Both the position numbers and the translations under genes were made by a program. Source: JAAYFT01 sp036562765 (GTDB lineage Bacteria; Bacillota; Clostridia; Tissierellales; Tissierellaceae). From it: a DNA stretch of 9,770 bases. The DNA is taken from positions 1 through 9,770 of the forward strand of contig DATCJO010000162.1 in assembly GCA_036562765.1 (NCBI GenBank), written 5' to 3'. The notes beneath the pieces were generated by a model. The model saw only the letters and a program-made list of their open reading frames with translations. It did not search any database and was not told the DNA's origin. Below, piece by piece: positions 1-7,279 of the stretch (positions are counted from its first letter, which is position 1; every line of letters begins with the position of its first letter).

Positions 1-52
1 TCTGGTCCAATAACTCCCTTCTTTCATCGTCAGCATGTATATTATGGCTCAT
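1..52 (-). CDS. cotJB: CotJB spore coat protein, N-terminal fragment (runs off the left edge)
   Basis: Only the first 17 codons are in the window; they read MSHNIHADDERRELLDQ. The ATG at 52 overlaps the TGA of cotJA in an ATGA arrangement, which suggests translational coupling. A GGGAGGGGG ribosome binding site lies about 6 nt before this ATG. An in-frame ATG at 58 sits almost on top of that site and is a worse start. In Bacillus and Clostridia, cotJA is followed by cotJB and cotJC, which encode inner spore-coat components made in the mother cell. The charged ERRELL stretch fits the N-terminus of CotJB proteins. The call rests mostly on position behind cotJA, because the fragment is too short for a firm family assignment. 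Confidence 0.75.
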   Translation of the reverse strand, partial: MSHNIHADDERRELLDQ

Positions 53-267
53 CTGCATCCCCCTCCCTCATACTCCTTTTTGTCATACGGCCTTATCAGT
101 TCCGGAAACATGGTTCCCGCACGCAGCGCTTCCATGGGCGACAAGCTGGTGGTATACTGCTGATAAGGAATATATGCCTCGGCAAGTTCAAGCCCTTTTC
201 TCATCGGGTGATCATAGTACCCATAAGACGCCGGCGGCCAATAACCCCCTGAATATCGGTAGTACAT
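49..267 (-). CDS. cotJA: CotJA spore coat associated protein
   Basis: A small protein of 72 residues, rich in Tyr, Pro and Gly near its start (YSGGYWPPASYGYYDHP). It continues with LAEAYIPYQQYTTSLSPMEAL and then AGTMFPELIRPY. This 'A(Y)IPYQ ... PMEAL ... GT.FPEL..PY' pattern is typical of CotJA (spore coat associated protein JA) in spore formers. I chose the ATG at 267 over an in-frame ATG at 285 because the GAGGGGGG tract lies between them, about 8 nt before the ATG at 267. Its stop overlaps the cotJB start. In Bacillus subtilis cotJ is sporulation-controlled (sigma-E); I could not find a convincing sigma-E promoter upstream. The gene marks the host as an endospore former and seems unrelated to the sugar operons beside it. 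Confidence 0.9.
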   Translation of the reverse strand: MYYRYSGGYWPPASYGYYDHPMRKGLELAEAYIPYQQYTTSLSPMEALRAGTMFPELIRPYDKKEYEGGGCR

Positions 268-449
268 ATACAGTACCCCCCTCATATTTGATATTGATCT
301 AGATATCTTTCTTTATTTGCCATTATATTCCCATCTTCTTACAATGTTACTTTGTCTTAAGCAAAAATCTTAAACCATTTCTCTAAAAATGATCGAATAC
401 AATCTTTTAATATAAAATTCCCTTCTATCCAAAATCAGGTAATAATAGT
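268..449. other. Intergenic region upstream of cotJA
   Basis: AT-rich DNA between the cotJ operon and the IS256-family remnant. It must hold the cotJ promoter, but no clear sigma-E or sigma-K consensus is visible. On the minus strand there is a TATAAT at about 327-332 with only a poor -35 match. A short AT-rich inverted repeat (TTAAG/CTTAA) at about 357-373 is too weak to call a terminator. I see no gene here. Confidence 0.5.
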
Positions 450-611
450 TTACCACTCAAAGTATTCAGCCACATCCAAGTATTTTTCTGCCAGATATCC
501 TTTTTTCGTCCTGTTACATAAGTAATGCGCCAATTAGACGTATGGCCGATTTTTGGTTAGGAAATATCCTGTGATTACCCTTTCACATTGGCATATCTCC
601 TCGTTAAGCCG
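450..611 (-). pseudogene. IS256-family (mutator-type) transposase remnant, C-terminal end
   Basis: Read on the minus strand, three consecutive pieces in different frames join into the normal C-terminus of an IS256-family transposase. From 611 one frame gives RLNEEICQCERVI. A second frame (about 570-480) gives IFPNQKSAIRLIGALLM, a TAA at 516-514, then QDEKRISGRK. A third frame (about 483-450) gives KYLDVAEYFEW and a TAA stop at 452-450. IS256-family proteins typically end with 'RLNEEI.RR..V..IFPN..S..RL..ALLME...W..G..YL'. The remnant therefore carries two frameshifts and one nonsense codon, and everything upstream of the RLNEE segment is missing or unrecognisable. No terminal inverted repeats were identified. 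It cannot encode a working transposase. It is probably an old insertion scar between the sugar operon and cotJ. Confidence 0.77.
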
Positions 612-1075
612 CACGTGAGGGAGCCAGCATGAGTAACAAGGAGTATTTGGTTGAGTATGGATATTATGTAAAATTTAGGAATTAATGGTAATATTATGTT
701 GAGCCACTTAAAATTTTGTGCTAATCTTAAATTTTTATGCATTAACGGGTTTATTGACGACAAAATGCTGTATTAAAAATCATACTTCACGCAGTATAGT
801 AAAAAACTGGAGAGATAAAAAATACTCTGTTTAAAAACACATGGGCCAGAGATACCTTCAGAGTAATGGAAGAATTAATCGTAGCTGCCATAATTATGTC
901 TGTAGTTAGCTGTACCAACAAACACTGCATACAATGATGCATAAGGATTTAATATAGTTAAATTAAGGTTAAACACGAAAAATTTAGATATCTATATCAT
1001 ATTTTTAAAAAATGTTGCATTCGGTATTTTGTAATTTTAAATTTTTTAATTGAACATAAAAATCCTTGATAAATT
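612..1075. other. Gene-free region downstream of the fructokinase gene
   Basis: AT-rich DNA after the stop of scrK. No GC-rich hairpin with a T-run is visible behind scrK, so the end of the catabolic operon is not marked by an obvious intrinsic terminator. A stretch open on the minus strand from 991 to 875 has protein-like composition (contains ASLYAVFVGTANYRHNYG) but no ATG and no ribosome binding site. It may be another gene remnant or chance. Nothing else recognisable was found. Confidence 0.45.
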
Positions 1076-2050
1076 TCATCTTAAACAAAGTCTAGGAATA
1101 TTATTCTGGCAATATTTTATCTCTTCCAAAGAAGGCATTGCAGGGATAGCCCCTTTTCTTGATACACAAAGAGCACCCGCTGCATTTGCGAAATCCATAA
1201 TCTTTTCAATATCATGGCTATTTAATTTATCAAGTGAATATTCCAGCCGACTTATACAATAGAGTACTGCTCCCCAAAATGCATCTCCCGCTCCTGTTGT
1301 ATCTACAACTTTAACATCATATGTACTAACGTGTCCTGTCCCTGAAACATGCCTATAATAACATCCCTTTGCTCCCAATGTAATCACCACAAGTTTTGCC
1401 CCTCTATCAAACAAGCTTTTACTGCCCACTTCTAGATCAGAATAACCAGTTAAAAATTCCATTTCTTCTTTTGATACTTTCAAAACATCAGCATATTCAA
1501 GTCCTAAACTCATTTTTTCCCTGGCAATCATATCACTTTTCCATAAAGCCGGCCTCCAGTTGGGATCGTACGATACAGTAATCCGTTTACTCTTGGCATA
1601 TTCTAATGCTTTTAGAGTAGCATCTCTTGCGGGTTCATCGGTCAAAGAAAGCGACCCAAAATGAAAAATCTTGGTATTATCTAGAAGTTCCAATTCTAAA
1701 TCCTCTGGTCTCAGCATCATATCTGCTCCCGGATTTCTATAAAAACTAAAACTCCTCTCTCCTAATTCATCAAGATATACAAAAGCAAGGGTTGTGTTAG
1801 CTTCATTAGAAAATTTCAAACCTACTGTATTAATGTTGTATCTCTCCAATACTCCTTTTAAAAAATATCCAAATATATCATTTCCTACTTTACCGATAAA
1901 AGCACCTTTACCTCCCAATTTAGAAACGGCAACTAATACATTAGCAGGTGCTCCCCCTGGATTCCTCTCAAATAAAACATTTCCAGCAGAGGAATAACCC
2001 GACCATGTAAAATCAATTAACAATTCCCCCAGCGCTACAACGTCAAACAT
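1076..2050 (-). CDS. scrK: Fructokinase, PfkB/ribokinase family
   Basis: Cytoplasmic sugar kinase, predicted to phosphorylate fructose to fructose-6-phosphate with ATP (EC 2.7.1.4). At 324 residues it has the usual length for the family. It opens with VVALGELLIDF. The first PfkB signature lies at about 31-60 (GGAPANVLVAVSKLGG, then GKVGNDIFG). The second is DTTGAGDAFWGAV at 250-262, where Asp256 is the expected catalytic base and GAGD forms the anion hole. YDPNWRPALW (161-170) is typical of bacterial fructokinases within the family. The ATG at 2050 follows GGGGGAGGG by about 8 nt. It lies 37 bp behind the sucrose phosphorylase gene and is the last gene of the operon. This suits its role of trapping the fructose released by phosphorolysis. 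Another ketose or hexose substrate is possible but less likely in this context. Confidence 0.92.
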   Translation of the reverse strand: MFDVVALGELLIDFTWSGYSSAGNVLFERNPGGAPANVLVAVSKLGGKGAFIGKVGNDIFGYFLKGVLERYNINTVGLKFSNEANTTLAFVYLDELGERSFSFYRNPGADMMLRPEDLELELLDNTKIFHFGSLSLTDEPARDATLKALEYAKSKRITVSYDPNWRPALWKSDMIAREKMSLGLEYADVLKVSKEEMEFLTGYSDLEVGSKSLFDRGAKLVVITLGAKGCYYRHVSGTGHVSTYDVKVVDTTGAGDAFWGAVLYCISRLEYSLDKLNSHDIEKIMDFANAAGALCVSRKGAIPAMPSLEEIKYCQNNIPRLCLR

Positions 2051-2087
2051 CTCGAATCCCTCCCCCGATGTTTTTCCTTTGCCTTAA

Positions 2088-3614
2088 TTATACCCTCTTC
2101 ACTGGGTTATCGCACCATTCTTTTTGTTTATATTGACTATACTTAACCAAATTATACGAAAAATCTTCCAAATCCAGTTTTCTTTCATTACCATCTTCAT
2201 CCATATATACAATCTCAAATGTGCGATCGAGTAAATCTGCCTGAAACAATACAAAATATTTATCTTTACTCCATCGAATCTTTACCTGACTCTCCGAGTC
2301 AACTTCCAATATCTCCACATCGCCATCAAATGCAGGATAGCTGTTTCTGAATTTCATTAAATTATACATCTTCCTAAGGACAGGCCTCTTTACTGTTTCC
2401 TCTATTTCCTCCTTACTATAATAATGGCGATTGATATCTCGTCCTACCTTTGTTTTCTCCACCAATTCCACATCATTTTCTCCAGCTAAAAGCCCAACGT
2501 AATATACCTGCGGAATACCTGGAGCAAAAAATTGAATAGCTCTAGCTAATAAATAAGCATCATCATTATTGCCTAAAGCTGAATAATAGGTACAATTTAT
2601 TTGATAAATATCGAGATTATTATATGCTGTTGTACTATATATCCTTTTAACATTGGCTCCTTTTGTGAAAAGGTACTCTTTTGTGCTTTCTATTTCTTCA
2701 GGAGACATAAGATCCACTGCATCAACAACACCAATTCCGTCATGAGTATCCAACGTTGTAAATTGTTTACGTGGACATATCTTTAACCAATTGATAAGAT
2801 TTTTGTTCTTACCCGAATAGATCGCATGCAAGGTTAACAAAGGAAGCGCAAAATCATACACCCAATACCCTCTTTGAGAAAGTTTAAGTTGTAGAGAATA
2901 ATGCTCATGTACCTCTGGTAACACATCTACTCCTTTCTTACTTACTATATTTTTGCAATAATCTAATAGTTCCCATATTTCCGGTTCAACAAAGAAACAA
3001 TTGGTTCCATACTTTTTTATTGCATACGCAAAAGCATCTAATCTGATAAGCGAAGCTCCTTTCTCCGCGAGAAATTCTAAGTTTTCTTTAATAAAGTCTC
3101 TCGTAATCTGAGTAGTTACATCTAAATCTATCTGTTGCTCATCAAAGGTACACCAAATTTTTTCATAAGTTCCATCCTCAAATCTAACAACAACATAAGG
3201 GGCTCTAGGCTTCCTTTTGTAAATAAGATCTATATCCTGTTTAGTGGGTTCACCACCTGGCCAAAAATTTTTATAGCGTATAAACATATCCTTGTATTTT
3301 GAATTGTCTTTATATTTAAGGAAATCCTGGAAATAATGTGATTTAGCGGAAATATGATTTATCATAAAATCAAACATCAAATAATATTTTTTCGATAAAT
3401 ATCTTATATCTTCCCAATCACCAAAAACGGGATCGACAATTTTATAGGTCAAAGGAGCAAAGCCTCTATCCGCAGAGGATGGATAAAAAGGAAGTATATG
3501 TATTCCTCCTATAACCCCAGTAAAGTGCTTATCCAAAATTTCAATTAATTCTTTAAGATTTTTCCCCATACTATCAGGATAAGTTATCAGCATTATTTCA
3601 TTTCTGATAGCCAT
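2088..3614 (-). CDS. gtfA: Sucrose phosphorylase, GH13 subfamily 18 (GtfA type)
   Basis: Cytoplasmic enzyme, predicted to convert sucrose plus phosphate to alpha-glucose-1-phosphate and fructose (EC 2.4.1.7), saving one ATP per disaccharide. The 508 residues match the family's usual length. Motifs in order: LITYPDSMGKNL (N-terminus), GGIHILPFYPSSADRGFAP (36-54) and FDFMINHIS (81-89). RLDAFAYA carries the nucleophile Asp193, LPEVHEH the acid/base Glu234, and LDTHDGIG the transition-state stabiliser Asp292. The acceptor-site loop NNLDIYQIN (332-340) and YYVGLLAGEND follow. These loops, and the IYKRK segment at 131-135, agree with Leuconostoc/Streptococcus sucrose phosphorylases as I remember them. 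ATG 3614 follows an ACGGGGG site by about 7 nt; just before it lies a 12-bp tandem repeat. Other GH13_18 activities (sucrose-6'-phosphate, glucosylglycerol or glucosylglycerate phosphorylase) are possible, but the fructokinase downstream and the non-PTS transporter favour free sucrose. Confidence 0.93.
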   Translation of the reverse strand: MAIRNEIMLITYPDSMGKNLKELIEILDKHFTGVIGGIHILPFYPSSADRGFAPLTYKIVDPVFGDWEDIRYLSKKYYLMFDFMINHISAKSHYFQDFLKYKDNSKYKDMFIRYKNFWPGGEPTKQDIDLIYKRKPRAPYVVVRFEDGTYEKIWCTFDEQQIDLDVTTQITRDFIKENLEFLAEKGASLIRLDAFAYAIKKYGTNCFFVEPEIWELLDYCKNIVSKKGVDVLPEVHEHYSLQLKLSQRGYWVYDFALPLLTLHAIYSGKNKNLINWLKICPRKQFTTLDTHDGIGVVDAVDLMSPEEIESTKEYLFTKGANVKRIYSTTAYNNLDIYQINCTYYSALGNNDDAYLLARAIQFFAPGIPQVYYVGLLAGENDVELVEKTKVGRDINRHYYSKEEIEETVKRPVLRKMYNLMKFRNSYPAFDGDVEILEVDSESQVKIRWSKDKYFVLFQADLLDRTFEIVYMDEDGNERKLDLEDFSYNLVKYSQYKQKEWCDNPVKRV

Positions 3615-3627
3615 ATCTATACCCCCG

Positions 3628-3651
3628 TTAGTAGTACTTTTAGTAGTACTT
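3628..3651 (-). repeat. Exact tandem duplication of a 12-bp unit before gtfA
   Basis: Two exact head-to-tail copies of AAGTACTACTAA (minus-strand sense) fill part of the 56-bp gap between the DUF34 gene and gtfA. They end a few bases before the GGGGG ribosome binding site. Each unit contains the self-complementary AGTACT, so the two copies could pair into a weak 6-bp hairpin upstream of the gtfA ribosome binding site. It may be simple slippage. A role in gtfA translation or mRNA processing is only a possibility. Confidence 0.85.
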
Positions 3652-3670
3652 ATTAAAAAGAAATATGGTT

Positions 3671-4480
3671 TTATATATAACTAAAAGGTTCTTTGGAATC
3701 TATAAAATACACAGGAATGTCATCAACAAGAGGTTTTAACCATTCAGCTAAATATTTCATACCAAATTCTTCTGTACGTTCATGCCCCAAAATAAGCAAG
3801 GCTTTATTCATTCCCAATGCAGAAGCATCTCGTACATAAGGACATAATGTCCATTCATTAATTTCACCACAAACCATAACATCCAGGTTTTGCTCTCTCA
3901 TTAACATCATTGGCATTTCTTCAACACCTAATCCCAAACTTCCGCCTCCCACTAAAATGCCAACTCTTTTGCATCTATTGTTAAGCGAACCTACAACTCG
4001 AATAACCTCCATCTTCAATTTTTGCTTGAAAAACTGTGCCAACTCCTGTAATGACATTTCAGGTATTTCATAACAGCAGGGAAATGCCTCTCCTTGAATT
4101 AAATAGTTTTCCCATCCTATTTCTCTTATCAAACCCCGGTATATCAAATCGCCAGGTGCTGCATGCATGTGGTCATGAAAACGCCAAATAGCTATTTTGT
4201 TTTCATCAATTATTTTTTTCTTTAACAAATATATAGGATCATTCTTAAGCCAGTCTAACTTATCTACACTTGTATAATACGTCGGTTCATGAGTAATTAT
4301 TAAATTCACTCCTAATTTTATAGCTTTTTCAATAACTTCAACTGTAGCCATAAAAGTTGTACATATGCCCCTTACTTCCATATCATAGTCACCGCTAATC
4401 AACAAATCACATGTACGTTCAAACTTCATACCTCCACAGGAATATGTTAATATCGCATTGATAATTTCTCTTACTTTCAT
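3671..4480 (-). CDS. DUF34/Nif3-family metal-binding protein
   Basis: A 269-residue member of the DUF34 (NIF3, YbgI/YqfO-like) family. These are cytoplasmic proteins with a two-metal site whose biochemical role is unsettled; 'GTP cyclohydrolase I type 2' in databases is a dubious label. It begins MKVREIINAI, a typical family start. Family landmarks are GDYDMEVRGICTTFMATVEV (30-49), LIITHEP (60-66, with HE where most members have HH), HDHMHAAPGD (102-111), VGILVGGGSLGLG (173-185), VMVCGEINEW (201-210) and LGHERTEEFG (231-240). I prefer the ATG at 4480, preceded by AGAAGGATGG about 9-12 nt away. A longer in-frame ATG at 4531, 4 bp past the esterase stop, has no good ribosome binding site, and a TTG two codons before 4480 is also possible. 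It lies inside the sucrose operon, so a link to sugar or sugar-phosphate metabolism is inferred, not shown. Confidence 0.85.
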   Translation of the reverse strand: MKVREIINAILTYSCGGMKFERTCDLLISGDYDMEVRGICTTFMATVEVIEKAIKLGVNLIITHEPTYYTSVDKLDWLKNDPIYLLKKKIIDENKIAIWRFHDHMHAAPGDLIYRGLIREIGWENYLIQGEAFPCCYEIPEMSLQELAQFFKQKLKMEVIRVVGSLNNRCKRVGILVGGGSLGLGVEEMPMMLMREQNLDVMVCGEINEWTLCPYVRDASALGMNKALLILGHERTEEFGMKYLAEWLKPLVDDIPVYFIDSKEPFSYI

Positions 4481-4535
4481 ACTCAAAACCCATCCTTCTA
4501 CATTTTCTCCAATATATATCAGTCTATCCATAATT

Positions 4536-5339
4536 TTACTGTACCGTAGATTTTACTGCCCAGATAAGAGCCTTCTCAATATACTCATCCCAAAATTTCC
4601 AATCGTGGGCTCCAGGACCTTCTTCATACGTCACATCTATTTTTTCTTTTACCAGAAAATTATAAAACTCACGATTTTCTGCTAGCAAAAAATCTTCCGT
4701 ACCACAGGCCATATATATTTTAGGAATATCCGCATTCATATCCTTAAGCTTAAGAACAAGAGCCTCTGGGTCTTTATCACTGCCAATAAGTTGATCAAGA
4801 TCTCCAAATACTCGCCTATAATATTTATAATCTGCAATCGCATCTCGAAAATCACTAGAAATCCCAGCAATTTTACGTATAATTAAGGCAGAAGATAAAG
4901 CAATAATGCGCCCAAATGTCTCATTATACTTTAAACCATTACGAATAGCTCCATAACCTCCCATAGAAAGACCACCTATGAAGGTATCCTCTCTTTTGTT
5001 TGAAATTGGAAACATTCGCCGTGTGAATTCGACAAGTTCTTTCCCAATAAATTCCCCAAAAAATTCTCCCTTATCCTCATCATCCAAATAAAAACTATTT
5101 TCTCCAGAAGGCATAAATACTGCTATATTATATTTCTGCGACAACTCAACGATCCTACTTCCCCAAACCCAATCCATATAATGTCCTGTATATCCGTGCA
5201 ACAAATAGACCGCTTTTAGCGGTTTTCTTTCTTGCCTTTCTTCCATAGGCTCTTCAATTGTATCCAAAGGTATAGTAGCACAAAACACAACTATTTTTCT
5301 TAATGTCTTTGATGCAAAATTCACCTGTAATAAAGCCAT
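4536..5339 (-). CDS. Alpha/beta-hydrolase esterase (EstA/FrmB-like, COG0627 type)
   Basis: A 267-residue serine esterase of the 'putative esterase' family, which includes tributyrin esterase EstA and S-formylglutathione hydrolase. The core begins with AVYLLHGYTG (43-52, oxyanion-loop HGYTG). GGLSMGGYG (122-130) holds nucleophile Ser125, ACGTEDFLL (211-219) the likely acid Asp216, and GPGAHDWKFW (241-250) the catalytic His245. No signal peptide or membrane segment is seen, so it acts in the cytoplasm. The start at 5339 is fixed by AAAGGAGG 7 nt upstream; an in-frame ATG at 5420 lies inside the promoter region and is rejected. It is the first gene of the catabolic operon, about 57 nt behind the predicted transcription start. 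The natural substrate is unknown. Its place beside sucrose phosphorylase suggests removal of acyl groups from an imported sugar ester, but a general carboxylesterase is equally compatible. Confidence 0.86.
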   Translation of the reverse strand: MALLQVNFASKTLRKIVVFCATIPLDTIEEPMEERQERKPLKAVYLLHGYTGHYMDWVWGSRIVELSQKYNIAVFMPSGENSFYLDDEDKGEFFGEFIGKELVEFTRRMFPISNKREDTFIGGLSMGGYGAIRNGLKYNETFGRIIALSSALIIRKIAGISSDFRDAIADYKYYRRVFGDLDQLIGSDKDPEALVLKLKDMNADIPKIYMACGTEDFLLAENREFYNFLVKEKIDVTYEEGPGAHDWKFWDEYIEKALIWAVKSTVQ

Positions 5340-5402
5340 TCGTATTCCTCCTTTGAAATAAAGAGATCGTGATACAAACATTATCGTATGGTTCATTTCT
5401 TC

Positions 5403-5431
5403 ATTATATTTGGAGAGCATTTATATGTCAA
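5403..5431 (-). promoter_or_regulatory. Sigma-A promoter of the catabolic operon
   Basis: On the minus strand a perfect TTGACA (5431-5426) is followed, after exactly 17 bp, by a perfect TATAAT (5408-5403). Transcription should start near 5396, giving a leader of about 57 nt before the esterase gene. The -35 box is the right half of a LacI-type operator, so a bound repressor would block RNA polymerase. A promoter this close to consensus would be strong when free, which fits tight repression and induction. Confidence 0.88.
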
Positions 5432-5443
5432 CCGTTTGATATA
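5421..5443 (-). promoter_or_regulatory. LacI-family-type operator, copy 1
   Basis: The core TATCAAACGGTTGACA (minus-strand sense, 5441-5426) is an imperfect palindrome around a central CG, the layout typical of LacI/GalR-family operators. It overlaps the -35 box. A 23-bp segment including flanks differs from the second site at 9243-9265 at one position only. A further GTTTGA half-site lies 21 bp upstream at 5455-5460, about two helical turns away. The regulator gene is not in the window, so its identity is inferred from operator form alone. Confidence 0.75.
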
Positions 5444-5570
5444 TACCTTGGAAAGTTTGACGCATATATGCTCCTTGTCTCGAAAAACTGATATCCAAAT
5501 TTCACCTTTGCCATCTTTTAATATTAAATTTTAATTACTTACTTAAAAGAAACAAGATATACATAGTTTG

Positions 5571-6401
5571 TTAATATTTAACAGCTCCTTGAACAATACC
5601 TTGAATAATATATTTTTGAAGAAATACATAAACTATTACAATGGGAATTACAGTCATTATCAAAGCAGCCATAAGCAATCCATAATCAGCCGAATGTGTC
5701 CCAAAAAATGCAAAAGTGGATAAGGGCAAGGTCCTCTGCTCGGCTTTCTTTAAAACCAAGAAAGGCAATAAATAGTCATTCCAAAACCACAGTATATTAA
5801 GAGTTGCAATTGACGCTGTAACAGGTGTCAATAACGGAAAAACAACTTTAAAAAATGCCTGAATTTTATTACAGCCATCAATAACAGCAGCCTCCTCTAG
5901 TTCCTTAGGGATGCTTTTCATAAACCCATGATACGTAAATACCGACAGTGGCGTTCCAAAAGCTAGATAAAAGTAGATCAAAGATGCTTTATTGTTTAAA
6001 ACTCCTAAAGAACCGTAAATTCTCACCATAGGTATCATTATAGCGTGAAAAGGAATGTTCATAGAAGCTATCATCAAGCCAAACATTAATGTATTAAATT
6101 TAGACTTGTTTCTCAAAAAGTAATGCGCAGTCATTGATGGAAAAAAGCAAACTACAATAACACTAAAAACAGTTACAATGACAGAATTCATAAATGCCAT
6201 TGGATAATTCATATCATTAAATGCTTGTATATAATTTTTGAAATGAAGATTCCTGGGAAATCCTAAAGTATTATCAATTATTTCAAATAAATTCTTAAAA
6301 GAATTAATGACGACCAAATACACTGGGAACATATATATCAGCAATATAGCAATTAATATTATATAAATTCGGCTATTCTTTAAAGAAAATTTCCGGCTCA
6401 T
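5571..6401 (-). CDS. Sugar ABC transporter permease, MalG/MsmG type
   Basis: Inner-membrane permease of the carbohydrate uptake (CUT1) family. It pairs with the MalF-type subunit to form the translocation channel. It has 276 residues, the usual size, and about six membrane segments, the first at about 12-33. The conserved cytoplasmic EAA loop that docks the ATPase reads EEAAVIDGCNKIQAFF and continues to FPLLTP (169-193). The C-terminus QGIVQGAVKY is characteristic of MalG-like proteins. ATG 6401 overlaps the TGA of the upstream permease gene (ATGA), and AGAGGTGG lies about 5 nt before it, so the two subunits are probably made in a coupled way. Last gene of the uptake operon; no strong terminator follows, so some transcripts may run on into the esterase operon. 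Substrate is inferred as sucrose or a related sugar from the neighbouring enzymes. Confidence 0.93.
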   Translation of the reverse strand: MSRKFSLKNSRIYIILIAILLIYMFPVYLVVINSFKNLFEIIDNTLGFPRNLHFKNYIQAFNDMNYPMAFMNSVIVTVFSVIVVCFFPSMTAHYFLRNKSKFNTLMFGLMIASMNIPFHAIMIPMVRIYGSLGVLNNKASLIYFYLAFGTPLSVFTYHGFMKSIPKELEEAAVIDGCNKIQAFFKVVFPLLTPVTASIATLNILWFWNDYLLPFLVLKKAEQRTLPLSTFAFFGTHSADYGLLMAALIMTVIPIVIVYVFLQKYIIQGIVQGAVKY

Positions 6402-7279
6402 AGTTCCACCTCTGCCTTTTTACTAAAATAGATTTGGACCATCGTTACAAACGCTATTATCAAAAAGAAAAGAAACGCCTCTGCTTGAGCAACTGCATAA
6501 TGCTCAGACACAAACGCTTTATTATATATCCTCAAGGTAACCATTTCTGTAGCATTGAAAGGACCTCCCTGAGTTAATGCTAAATTAAGATCATACGCCA
6601 TAAATGCCCTTTGTATAGTTAAAAATACACATACCGTAATTGATGGCATGACCATTGGAAGGATAATATTTTTTAATTTTGCAAACCCTTGTGCACCATC
6701 AATTTCCCCACTTTCAATTAATTCCTTTGGAATATTCATCATACCAGCAATATATATAACCATCATATATCCTGACATTTGCCATACAAAAACAATTACC
6801 AAAGCCCAAAAAGCTTTCTCTGGCGTTGAAAGTATTGAACTGGTAAGGAATGGAATATTTAATTTCTCACCAAAAGAAACAAGACCCTCATTAAAAACAA
6901 ATTTCCATATCAACCCCAGTATAATCCCTCCAACTAAATTTGGAGAAAAGAAAGCTGCCCTAAAAAAATTAGTCCCTTTCATTCCTTTCGATAACACGAA
7001 TGCCAATGCAAATGCAATGAAATTAGTGAAAATAACTGTAAAAAACACAAATCTCAATGTTAAGCTAAAAGAATTCCAAAATATTTTATCAGAAAACGCA
7101 GAAAAATAATTTTTAAACCCAACAAACATACTGTTTCCCGATATACCATTCCAATTGGTAAATGAAAAGTATATACCATATATAAAGGAGGCAACTGTAA
7201 CTGACAGAAAAGCAATTGTTGTAGGTCCAGCAAAAACTATATATTCCAGTACTTTTTTGACTGATTTCTTTAATTTCAC
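6398..7279 (-). CDS. Sugar ABC transporter permease, MalF/MsmF type
   Basis: Inner-membrane permease of the CUT1 family, 293 residues, with about six membrane segments (first at about 13-39). N-terminal landmarks are FSFTNWNG (38-45) and FVGFKNYF (52-59). The EAA loop lies at about 186-212 (ELIESGEIDGAQGFAKLKNI, then LPMVMP). LTQGGPFNATEMVTLRIY (235-252) is a hallmark of MalF-like subunits of this family. The start is GTG at 7279, with an ideal AAAGGAGG 8 nt upstream. The gene lies 164 bp behind the binding-protein gene, a gap that holds a strong hairpin likely to lower permease expression relative to the binding protein. No ATP-binding subunit is encoded nearby; Gram-positive CUT1 systems commonly share an MsmK/MsmX-type ATPase encoded elsewhere. 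Confidence 0.93.
   Translation of the reverse strand: MKLKKSVKKVLEYIVFAGPTTIAFLSVTVASFIYGIYFSFTNWNGISGNSMFVGFKNYFSAFSDKIFWNSFSLTLRFVFFTVIFTNFIAFALAFVLSKGMKGTNFFRAAFFSPNLVGGIILGLIWKFVFNEGLVSFGEKLNIPFLTSSILSTPEKAFWALVIVFVWQMSGYMMVIYIAGMMNIPKELIESGEIDGAQGFAKLKNIILPMVMPSITVCVFLTIQRAFMAYDLNLALTQGGPFNATEMVTLRIYNKAFVSEHYAVAQAEAFLFFLIIAFVTMVQIYFSKKAEVEL

Noticed and set aside
286..345. Sigma-E promoter for cotJA
   Set aside because: GAATATAA followed 15 bp later by GATATCTA is only a weak match to the sigma-E consensus; the -10 lacks the expected CATA start.
575..763. 62-codon minus-strand reading frame
   Set aside because: Its C-terminal half overlaps the IS256-family remnant in a different frame, it has no ribosome binding site, and its composition is unlike a real protein.
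3182..3222. Arg134 in the IYKRK loop of the phosphorylase as a sign of sucrose-6'-phosphate phosphorylase activity
   Set aside because: As I recall, the Thermoanaerobacterium sucrose-6'-phosphate enzyme has Arg at this place. However, Leuconostoc-type true sucrose phosphorylases also carry KRK here, and the other acceptor loop (NNLDIYQIN) is of the sucrose type.
5340..5420. N-terminal extension of the esterase from the ATG at 5420
   Set aside because: This ATG lies upstream of the predicted transcription start, inside the promoter region, and the AAAGGAGG site clearly serves the ATG at 5339.
5461..5570. Intrinsic terminator between the uptake and catabolic operons
   Set aside because: Only AT-rich, short and imperfect inverted repeats are present; no GC-rich stem followed by a T-run.
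6648..7109. 153-codon plus-strand reading frame
   Set aside because: It is wholly antisense to the well-supported MalF-type permease, with no ribosome binding site or recognisable domain.
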